In this document: in pieces, positions 6,762 to 12,147 of the stretch
Position numbering within the stretch: position 1 is the first letter of the stretch
How the letters are laid out: every line of letters begins with the position of its first letter
Origin: Symbiodinium natans
Lineage: Eukaryota; Sar; Dinophyceae; Suessiales; Symbiodiniaceae
NCBI GenBank assembly: GCA_905221605.1
Contig: CAJNDS010002181.1
Coordinates: 597,501 to 609,647 of the forward strand
DNA: 12,147 bases
Reading direction: 5' to 3'
The notes under the pieces: generated by a model
Databases searched by the model: none
The model's input: the letters and a program-made list of their open reading frames with translations, nothing else
What the model was told of the DNA's origin: nothing
Made by a program: the position numbers and the translations under genes

Positions 6762-6858
6762 TTTAGGGTTTAGGGTTCAGGGTTAGGGTTTAGGGTTTAG
6801 GCTTTAGGGTTTAGGGTTTAGGGTTTAGGGTTCGGGGTTTGGGGTTTAGGGTTTAAGG
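6762..6858 (+). repeat. TTTAGGG array with variants
   Basis: About 13 units including TTCAGGG, TTAGGG, GCTTTAGGG, TTCGGGG and TTTGGGG. Confidence 0.95.
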
Positions 6859-6974
6859 TCACCATTCACCCCCCACAACACAAATGTCAACGCTCCCTAA
6901 ATCTCAAAACATAAGGTGCATGAGCTCCAACCGGTATATGAAGGTATCTTCTACGATTCTACAACCGCTGAACT

Positions 6975-7082
6975 GCTCTCCCTCTCTCTCCCCCCCTCTC
7001 CATAGTGAATGTTTGCAACTTGGTGTCTCTCTCGCTCTCTCTCTCTCTATTCGACTCTCTCTCTCTCTCTCTCTCTCTCCTT
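6975..7082. repeat. CT-rich microsatellite
   Basis: Long CT tracts with short interruptions, strongest at 7025-7082. The homopurine/homopyrimidine strand asymmetry could allow triplex DNA. Frames through it encode only Leu/Ser or Glu/Arg repeats. Confidence 0.93.
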
Positions 7083-7116
7083 CTTATGTAAACTGTAAAC
7101 TTGTATAAATATGAAT

Positions 7117-7136
7117 TATATATATATATATATATA
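7117..7136. repeat. TA microsatellite
   Basis: About ten uninterrupted TA dinucleotides. Confidence 0.9.
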
Positions 7137-7193
7137 AATGTGGCAAACACATATTAGTCTTAAACTTCCCATCCCACCAAGAAATATTTAACT

Positions 7194-7221
7194 TTTGTGT
7201 GTATATGTATATACACACAAA
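7194..7221. repeat. Perfect short palindrome (cruciform-capable)
   Basis: The arms TTTGTGTGTATA and TATACACACAAA are perfectly complementary around the loop TGTA. Weaker pairing continues outside, where TTTAAC on the left can pair with GGTTTAA on the right. As DNA it can extrude a cruciform; no terminator function is implied. Confidence 0.85.
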
Positions 7222-7252
7222 GGTTTAAGCTTCAAGAGGATAGGATAGGGCT

Positions 7253-7735
7253 ATGGGGGTCCGGCAACTGCAACTCCTGCTGCTGCTGCTGCTGCTGCTG
7301 CTCAAGTCAAGTCAAGCTGCTGAGACCAGCTTCTCTAAAACAATCATGCTTGTCTGCGACGATGAGAAACGAAACCCAAACAGGAAGGAACAACAAAAAC
7401 CAAGTTCCGCACCCTCCCCCCAACCCCCCCCCCTCTCCCAACACGGCCTGCAAACGGTGGGCCGTGCCAGCTTCGGGGAAAGACGGAGAAAGGCGAGCTT
7501 GCTGTGTGCGGGCACGCAGTGGGCCTCAGAGGAACCCCAAAACCCAAAAGGATACCAACATCCCTTTGTGCTATTGCTAAACCAACGCTGGGCAGATCCA
7601 CCGCCTTGCTTCCTACGAGTGGAACCTGCGAAGCTATCACACCAGCTTCCTCCAACGCATTGGTTCTTGAAAAAAGCACCCATTAGGTTACCCAGTGTGA
7701 GGTTGCGGTTTAGGTTTCGAATCTTGGGGTTGTAG
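7253..7735 (+). CDS. Uncertain 160-codon ORF with a CTG-encoded hydrophobic start
   Basis: This is the longest ATG-started frame in the window. Residues 1-24 (MGVRQLQ, then ten Leu, then KSSQAAE) look like a secretion signal: a short charged start, a hydrophobic core and small residues. The hydrophobic core is simply the translation of a (CTG)8 microsatellite. The middle is Pro/Ser/Lys-rich (KPSSAPSPQPPPLS), partly from a C-run, and the end is basic (VRLRFRFRILGL). No domain or conserved motif is recognised. Other frames on both strands are also open across 7312-7683, so the region is generally poor in stops and the frame may be chance. It is best treated as a hypothetical or possibly de novo ORF. 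Confidence 0.18.
   Translation: MGVRQLQLLLLLLLLLLKSSQAAETSFSKTIMLVCDDEKRNPNRKEQQKPSSAPSPQPPPLSQHGLQTVGRASFGERRRKASLLCAGTQWASEEPQNPKGYQHPFVLLLNQRWADPPPCFLRVEPAKLSHQLPPTHWFLKKAPIRLPSVRLRFRFRILGL
7277..7302. repeat. (CTG)8 trinucleotide repeat
   Basis: Eight perfect CTG units (CAG on the minus strand), followed by CAAGT repeated two and a half times to 7316. CAG tracts are frequent in Eimeria genomes, but a single tract does not identify the organism. Confidence 0.95.
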
Positions 7736-7779
7736 CCTTGGAGGATTCTGGACCCTGCCCGGGCCTTGCACTAAAAAAG

Positions 7780-7854
7780 AGGAGAGGCAGAGCAGAGGAA
7801 GCGACGAGACGCCTCTTCGCTTTGCTTATGTTTCTCTTCTTCTGCTCTTCTCCT
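7780..7854. mobile_element. Purine/pyrimidine foldback element
   Basis: The left arm (AGGAGAGGCAGAGCAGAGG, then AAGCGA) pairs with the right arm (TCGCTT, then TTCTTCTGCTCTTCTCCT) with a few bulges around a short centre. One arm is almost all purine and the other almost all pyrimidine. It ends directly against CTAAACCC telomere-like sequence. It shares no sequence with the other foldbacks. Confidence 0.4.
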
Positions 7855-8472
7855 AAACCCTCATCCCTAAGCCCAAAAGTGCTAAACTCCATGCCTTAGA
7901 AAAGCTGGATTGCTAGACCCTTAGCCCTAATCCTAAACCCCAGCTTGAAAATTCCGGCTTGCGGACGCAGGTACAAGGGCCCTTGCTACACATCTATCGC
8001 TCAGCGTTAGGAGGGTTTGGGGTTTATCCCCGAAAATACCCCAACACCCTTTACAAACCCAAGGGCCCATACTTCCGAAACCTTGATTAAGGAAGCAGAT
8101 AAGGGACCATAGTGAGGGACCATGCGAACCCCCCACCCCTCCCCTGCAACCTTTCACTTCAGGCCCTAAGTAGGGTTGTAGGGCGTCGGGTTTGCAGGGT
8201 TTAGGCTTAGGGCTTTAGCGCTTGGGGCATTAGGGTTTTAGGTTTTAGGGTTGCAGTGCCTGGAGGGTTTGGGGGTTTATCGTTTAGGGCTTTGCCATTT
8301 TGGAGCTGGGTTCAGGTTCTGGAAATTTAGGGTCTGGGGTCTCGGATTTAGAAACGACATCAAGGCTGGTTGTTTGGAGGGTTACTTAAATCGCATACGT
8401 ATTCATGACAAGGGGAAGGTCAATTGGAGGTAACCCCAAAACCCCAAACCGTAAACTCAAGAAGAGGATCAG
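7855..8472. other. Degenerate telomere-derived spacer with a polarity switch
   Basis: C-rich, CCCTAAA-like on the plus strand up to about 8160, then G-rich, TTTAGGG-like to about 8350. A small direct repeat AGGGACCAT occurs twice at 8102-8124. Short frames on both strands (minus 7933-8157, plus 8251-8433) translate mostly Gly/Phe/Trp-rich telomere-derived sequence and are not called. Confidence 0.45.
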
Positions 8473-8481
8473 CCCCCCCCC

Positions 8482-8512
<31 letters not shown>
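8473..8512. repeat. Poly-C tract, 40 bases with one T
   Basis: Unbroken C except for T at 8482. The true length is uncertain because homopolymers are poorly resolved by sequencing. Confidence 0.9.
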
Positions 8513-8625
8513 ACAAAAGCACCGCGTACAGATCTGCACCATCTTGCAGTAAATCCTACACCCTAAGCCCTGAACCCTCTATGGCCTAAACCCTGCCGGA
8601 TCTAGAATGTTCCACAGTCCTGCCT

Positions 8626-8716
8626 CACTTAGTAGCCCAGCAACCATATCATCATGATAAGGGCACCCTTTTTTGGGTTGGTTACTTTATCAGGAAACCC
8701 CATCACCAAAACAAGG
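8626..8716. mobile_element. Dispersed repeat family 2, copy 2
   Basis: Second copy of the repeat at 2861-2947, in the same orientation. Here the sequence continues beyond the point where the other copy meets a telomere array. A longer inverted repeat is then visible: CTTAGTAGCCCAGC (from 8629) against GCTTGG-like pairing in CACTGGACTACCAAG (about 8729-8743). This suggests a foldback element of about 115 bp. No protein is encoded. Confidence 0.5.
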
Positions 8717-8788
8717 GTAAAGGGTACCACTGGACTACCAAGCTCACAGGGTTCCTGGGCCCAGGATTTAGGGTTAGGGCTTATGGGG

Positions 8789-8844
8789 TTTAGGGTTTAG
8801 GGTTTAGGGTTTAGGGTTTAGGGTTTAGGGTTTAGGGTTTAGGG
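8789..8844 (+). repeat. (TTTAGGG)8 interstitial telomere array
   Basis: Eight perfect heptamers, preceded by decayed units from 8766. Confidence 0.97.
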
Positions 8845-8860
8845 TTGAAAGATGTAGGGT

Positions 8861-8993
8861 GTTAGGCATCGGGTGAATCGTGCCCGAAGAGGCAGGAAGC
8901 AGCGGCTGAGAATCCGAAACCAAGGCACGGCCAGCCAGGAGGATCTGCGTACGGCGACAGCATGTGCCCACCATGCGCGCACGCAACGAGTCC
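8861..8993. other. GC-rich coding-like island
   Basis: A non-telomeric island lying between two TTTAGGG arrays. Three frames are open across most of it; the plus-strand one reads ESCPKRQEAAAENPKPRHGQ and continues to CPPC. Because several frames are open, this may reflect composition only. It is a possible captured exon. Confidence 0.2.
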
Positions 8994-9052
8994 GGGTTTA
9001 GGGTTTAGGGCTTAGGGCTTAGGGTTTAGGGTTTAGGGTTTAGGGTTTAGGG
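8994..9052 (+). repeat. TTTAGGG array, about 8 units
   Basis: Mostly perfect heptamers with two adjacent GCTTAGGG variants. Confidence 0.96.
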
Positions 9053-9181
9053 CGCTTCTGGGCTTCGGGCTTGTGCGCCTTCGAGTTCTCAGGGGCTGAG
9101 TGGCTGAGAGGTGAAGAGCCCCAAACCCTATAAGCCTCAAATCTGAAAAGACCAATCTGAAAAGAGTATCTTTACTAAAGG

Positions 9182-9207
9182 TTTAGGGTTTAGGGTTTAG
9201 GGTTTAG
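9182..9207 (+). repeat. Short TTTAGGG array
   Basis: About three and a half perfect units. Confidence 0.92.
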
Positions 9208-9598
9208 CATATGGCAGAAGTTGAGGGAGACTGAAGAAAGGTTGGGGGTTAAGGTTAGGGTTGCTCCTGAAACGCGAGGTAGCGTCAGAGCCGCTTAGGT
9301 GGGTACAGCCTTGGGAGGCGGGGGTTTTGGCCTAGGGGGTTTGGGCCTTTAAGGTTTGCAGTTGGCTTTTTTGTTGGGCATGAGGGGTGTTCATTGAGGT
9401 CTTAGACCCTTAGCGTTTTCTAGAGTTGGCTTAGGATGTGAGAGTTTATAGCAGTATGCTCTGCTCTACGACACAAACTCAATGGCCATGGGCCCCCTGG
9501 TGTGAGAGCGGACAAAAGGGCAGAGGGCTTTCTTTAGCCTACTTTGGAGTAGACCCTGAAGGCAAAAGCAGATACTTTTCAGGTATAGGTAGCTATAA
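9208..9598. other. Spacer without supported gene
   Basis: G-rich with eroded telomere-like strings to about 9420, then ordinary sequence. It contains only small self-complementary motifs (GGCCATGGGCC near 9484). Confidence 0.45.
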
Positions 9599-9628
9599 TT
9601 AGGGTTTAGGGTTTAGGGTTTAGGGTTT
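9599..9628 (+). repeat. Short TTTAGGG array
   Basis: Four units ending in TTTATAG. Confidence 0.93.
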
Positions 9629-9759
9629 ATAGTAGGAACCCAGAACCCAAAAAGAACAAAAGTATAGTACTCCAGAACCCAGTTCGGGCGAGCAGCTCCC
9701 GAGAGAGGCCTTGAAGCATGAGCTCAAGAATCAGGGTGTAGGGTGTAGGCGAAAGAACG

Positions 9760-9985
9760 AACACGCGCTCACTTTGTTTACTTGTTTCGTACTTCTTTCA
9801 CTTCATTCGCTTGTTTAATTCACTAATTCTCAAATTTTATTAGGAGCGAGTGAAACGAACGCTGGATTTCAAGAAAGGGCGTTTTTGACCATAAAATTAA
9901 CCGAAACATGAACAGTTTTAGCATATTTTTACCCCTTTTGGACAACTTTCTAGTCCATATAATTAGTGGATCACCGGGGAAGTAA
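9760..9985. other. AT-rich island with phased CTT motifs
   Basis: Clearly more AT-rich than its surroundings and free of telomere units. At about 9770-9820 a degenerate motif of the form CTT-x(1-2)-TTT repeats five times at about 9-11 base spacing (CTTTGTTTA, CTTGTTTCGT, CTTCTTTCA, CTTCATTCG, CTTGTTTAA). No open frame of note. It may be intron, inserted DNA or a bent-DNA segment. Confidence 0.4.
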
Positions 9986-9992
9986 AGGGATG

Positions 9993-10074
9993 GTTTAGGG
10001 TTTAGGGTTTAGGGTTTAGGGTTTAGGGTTTAGAATTTAGGATTTAGGGTTTTGGCCTAAACCCTAAACCCTAG
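9993..10074. repeat. Head-to-head TTTAGGG / CCCTAAA junction
   Basis: TTTAGGG units run from 9993 to about 10033, decay through TTTAGAA and TTTAGGA to TTTAGGGTTTTGG, and then invert at about 10056 into CCTAAACCCTAAACCCTA. Two G-strand arrays facing each other is the layout produced by end-to-end telomere fusion. It could also come from inverted duplication. Confidence 0.75.
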
Positions 10075-10163
10075 GCAGGCGCGCTCAGCTACGAGCTTCA
10101 CGTTTCCCTTGCTGTTACGTAGTCGGTTCCCAAGTGGATGCTTCGGAACTGTCCGCAAGGATG

Positions 10164-10240
10164 CCCTAAACCCCTAAACCCCTAAACCCTAAACCCCTAA
10201 ACCCTAAACCCTAAGCCCTAAACCCTAAACCCTAAACCCT
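10164..10240 (-). repeat. CCCTAAA array with CCCCTAAA octamers
   Basis: About ten units; CCCCTAAA occurs three times among CCCTAAA, and one unit is GCCCTAA. The extra C could reflect slippage. Confidence 0.95.
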
Positions 10241-10330
10241 GTCATTCTCCAGGCTACCCTGTGGATGCTACCTTGCCCCAAGCCCAACCATCGGAAGCCC
10301 TCCGACAACCCTAAACCCTCACTGGCTGGC

Positions 10331-10418
10331 TCTTAGTAGGGAATGAGGGAATGAGGTACCCTATATAAACCTGAAAGGGTACATTATAGGGCCCTTCTTC
10401 CCTCATCCCCTACTAAGA
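10331..10418. mobile_element. Foldback (MITE-like) element, distinct sequence
   Basis: The left arm 10331-10365 (TCTTAGTAGGGAATGAGGGA, then GGTACCCTATA) pairs with the right arm 10385-10418 (TATAGGGCCC, then TTCCCTCATCCCCTACTAAGA) with a few mismatches, leaving about 19 bases of loop. It contains GAGGTACCCTA, which also occurs in the element at 5187-5268 (GAGGTACCCTAAA). It is flanked by CCCTAAA-like DNA. No coding capacity is seen. Confidence 0.55.
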
Positions 10419-11360
10419 ACAGGGAGGCTAAACCCTAAAGGTTTCACTTCTTCGGGCTTGATGGTAATAGGATGCTTTTGGGCAGTGGAGAACCCAATGT
10501 TCTCTAATCTCCCTAGCGTAGGAAACTCTCGCAAGCTCCTGGGCTTTCCGTAGCCACCTTACCCCCAAACCCGAAGCCCTAAACCATCAACCCTAGACGC
10601 TCCACTAAGAAATCGGCACGCTTAGCATCAGGCTGGTGTTGATTTGCTCTCTCATCGTCCGGTTGCGCGTGAGTGGCCAACCACTTAGTGGATAACGCCG
10701 CCGGCCACGTGTGGCCGAAGGCGCAGCCGACAGGAAACCAAAAGATTAAAGGCATGCCTCGCGGTCGCCAGCCCTGACCCCTCGATTCACCTGACCTCCG
10801 AAATCCTGTGGTTAGGGCATCCAACCTCAGTTCCCCGAACCACACACCTGAACCCCAACCCCTAAACACCCCAAACTCTAGAGAGAGCTGCCACTGAGCT
10901 GTACATGCAGGGCCTGTCAGCTCTCAGATGAGCTGCTACCGGAGATGCGAGCGATATGTCAAACCCAAAACTCTAAGCTTTATGAGGCCGAAATCTTTAA
11001 ACATAGACGATGCAACCACTCTCCATCCCCAAACCCCCCAAAACCCGAAACCAAGCACCACCTGGACTACGACCCTGGGTAGCAGATTCTGTTGGTTCGG
11101 TGCCTAATTCTCTTTATCCAGTACACCCATCACCAAGCAGAGAGCTGACAACCCCCAAAAGCCAAACCCTCAACACAATCGGGGATGCAGCTTGCAGACT
11201 TGCACTGGGGTAGGCTTGGGGGCCCTATAAGAATTCAATTATCATGGCTTCATGAGGATGCTATAGGGGATATGTTCAAACCTACCCCTGTACAGAGGGT
11301 ATCGGAGGGTCTTTCGCTGACTTCATCTCTGCTGGCGGGGCCTTCGGGCAGCAGCTGCTG
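10419..11360. other. Spacer, mostly unique, no supported gene
   Basis: Contains the hairpin GAGAAC-x5-GTTCTC near 10487-10503 and an 8-bp inverted repeat GAGAGCTG / CAGCTCTC (about 10882 and 10919). A minus-strand frame at 10579-10869 is open for 96 codons but starts at GTG and has no recognised domain; its last part (WLATHAQPDDERANQHQPDA) is protein-like. A plus-strand frame at 11010-11213 is Pro/Ser-rich and partly telomere-derived. I call neither a gene. Confidence 0.4.
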
Positions 11361-11506
11361 ACCCCTAAACCCTACACCCTTAAACACCCTAAACACCCAA
11401 AACCCCTAAACCCCTAAACCCCGAAACCCCTAAACACCTAAACCTCTAAACCCATTAAACCCTCAACCCTAAACACCCTAAACCCCTAAAGCCCTAAACT
11501 CTAAAC
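11361..11506 (-). repeat. Irregular CCCTAAA array with 8- and 9-base units
   Basis: About 19 units of changing length: CCCCTAAA, CACCCTAAA, CCCAAAA, CCTCTAAA, CCCATTAAA. It is the most length-variable array in the window. Confidence 0.88.
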
Positions 11507-11603
11507 GTTCAGACCGCAGCTGCGCTGACAGCCATTTCCTCAGCTGCCACGAGGCACAATGGGGCTTCGCTTCTGCCGTGTGCTTGTGGCTGGGCTTCAA
11601 CTA

Positions 11604-11677
11604 TCCTAAACCCTAAACCCTAAACCCTAAAAACCCTAAACCCTAAACCTTAAACCCTACACCCTAAACCCCCCCCG
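11604..11677 (-). repeat. CCCTAAA array, about 10 units
   Basis: Mostly perfect, with AAAA expansion, CCTTAAA and CCCTACA variants, ending in a C-run. Confidence 0.93.
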
Positions 11678-11787
11678 TAAAACCTGCCTCAGGCTCGCGC
11701 AGTTTCCCTGACGCACAGGGTCGAGCACTTTGAGCTGTCCTCAAGAGGGCCGAGAGGGCTTAGCTTCATCAGGGATTCCCCTAATTA

Positions 11788-11873
11788 CTACCCCCCCCCC
11801 CCCCCCTTAAAATTAACCTTCCTGAGGCTGAATAGCCTGAATTCTGGCGGGAACCCCGGGGGGGGGGGGGTAG
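11788..11873. repeat. C-run / G-run inverted repeat
   Basis: CTA followed by 16 C (11788-11806) faces 13 G followed by TAG (11858-11873). The arms are perfectly complementary over 16 bp around about 54 bases of loop. It may fold as a hairpin, or the runs may form i-motif and G-quadruplex structures separately. Confidence 0.85.
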
Positions 11874-11971
11874 AACAGAGGGGAAGCCATGGCTTGCTGT
11901 CCTTGAGGAGTCTGCAGGGCTGTTTGTTTCGCGGTCTGAAGAGAACTTATTCCCGGCTTGAAGCTTTGGGG

Positions 11972-12006
11972 GTCCTTATCATCAGGTTCTTGGAACCCTT
12001 AAGGAC
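11972..12006. repeat. Short stem-loop
   Basis: GTCCTTA pairs with TAAGGAC and GGTTC with GAACC around the loop TTG, with a small internal loop. The function is unknown and it could be chance. Confidence 0.5.
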
Positions 12007-12101
12007 ACAATGTCCAAGTTTCCTGGAAGTCTAGGGAAAACCTACAACCCCACTCATCCTTACAGGATCCCCTACACAGGAGACCATGAGTGTGCTTCGA
12101 G

Positions 12102-12147
<46 letters not shown>
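12102..12147. repeat. Terminal poly-C tract, 46 bases
   Basis: The window ends inside an uninterrupted C-run. The lack of any telomere unit argues that this is not the chromosome end. An assembly stop at an unsequenceable homopolymer is the simplest reading. Confidence 0.9.

Noticed and set aside
6959-7150. Minus-strand frame rich in Glu/Arg across the CT tract
   Set aside because: The protein is a direct translation of the CT microsatellite, with no unique domain.
7312-7683. Two long minus-strand frames opposite the 160-codon ORF
   Set aside because: Open in several frames because stops are rare here; Gly/Phe/Ser-rich translations show no motif.
10548-10562. CCGTAGCCA, the first nine bases of the dinoflagellate spliced leader
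   Set aside because: The rest of the leader does not follow and no donor GT is placed correctly. A nine-base match is plausible by chance in this length of DNA.
10579-10869. Minus-strand 96-codon frame
   Set aside because: Starts at GTG, which is unusual for a eukaryotic nuclear gene, and has no recognisable domain or signal. Kept only as a remark in the spacer entry.
12102-12147. True chromosome end
   Set aside because: No telomere units are present at the edge; the last CCCTAAA array ends more than 400 bp earlier.

Overview
The window is nuclear eukaryotic DNA. Its dominant component is the heptamer TTTAGGG / CCCTAAA, the telomere repeat of plants, many algae, dinoflagellates and coccidian apicomplexans. 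There is no bacterial gene order, operon structure or ribosome-binding-site pattern. The few coding-like pieces are short, rich in G/C at third codon positions and separated by intron-like DNA. I lean towards an alveolate: a dinoflagellate, or a coccidian such as Eimeria, where dispersed telomere-like repeats are known. A plant or other alga is not excluded, and this placement is inference.

Left part (1-1800): free of telomere repeats, and all plausible coding signal is on the minus strand. At 1259-1799 two overlapping frames together look like the decayed C-terminal part of a transposase-like protein. At 733-1019, split RING zinc-finger segments (CPICRDD, YPVCLE, LVPCGHSCSAECV) can be read across intron-like gaps, with one zinc cysteine and a splice donor apparently lost. 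At 181-605 there are further repeated exon-like segments. I read this block as broken, tandemly repeated gene remnants.

Middle and right part (1867-11677): about twenty blocks of perfect or degenerate telomere repeat, some in the TTTAGGG sense and some in the CCCTAAA sense, with degenerate telomere-derived DNA between them. Inside this matrix sit several hairpin-forming (foldback, MITE-like) elements at 2288-2388, 4424-4506, 5187-5268, 7780-7854 and 10331-10418. The first two are clearly copies of one family in opposite orientation. A further dispersed repeat occurs at 2861-2947 and 8626-8716. A head-to-head TTTAGGG/CCCTAAA junction at 9993-10074 has the layout expected of a telomere fusion. 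Microsatellites (TA, CT, CTG), a 75-bp tandem duplication, a few GC-rich coding-like islands and one 160-codon ORF at 7253-7735 complete the region.

Right end (11678-12147): a C-run and a G-run form an inverted repeat at 11788-11873, and the window ends in 46 consecutive C, which looks like an assembly end rather than a true telomere.

No complete, confidently functional gene, tRNA, rRNA or CRISPR array is present. The likely context is a subtelomere or an interstitial telomere-repeat-rich segment.
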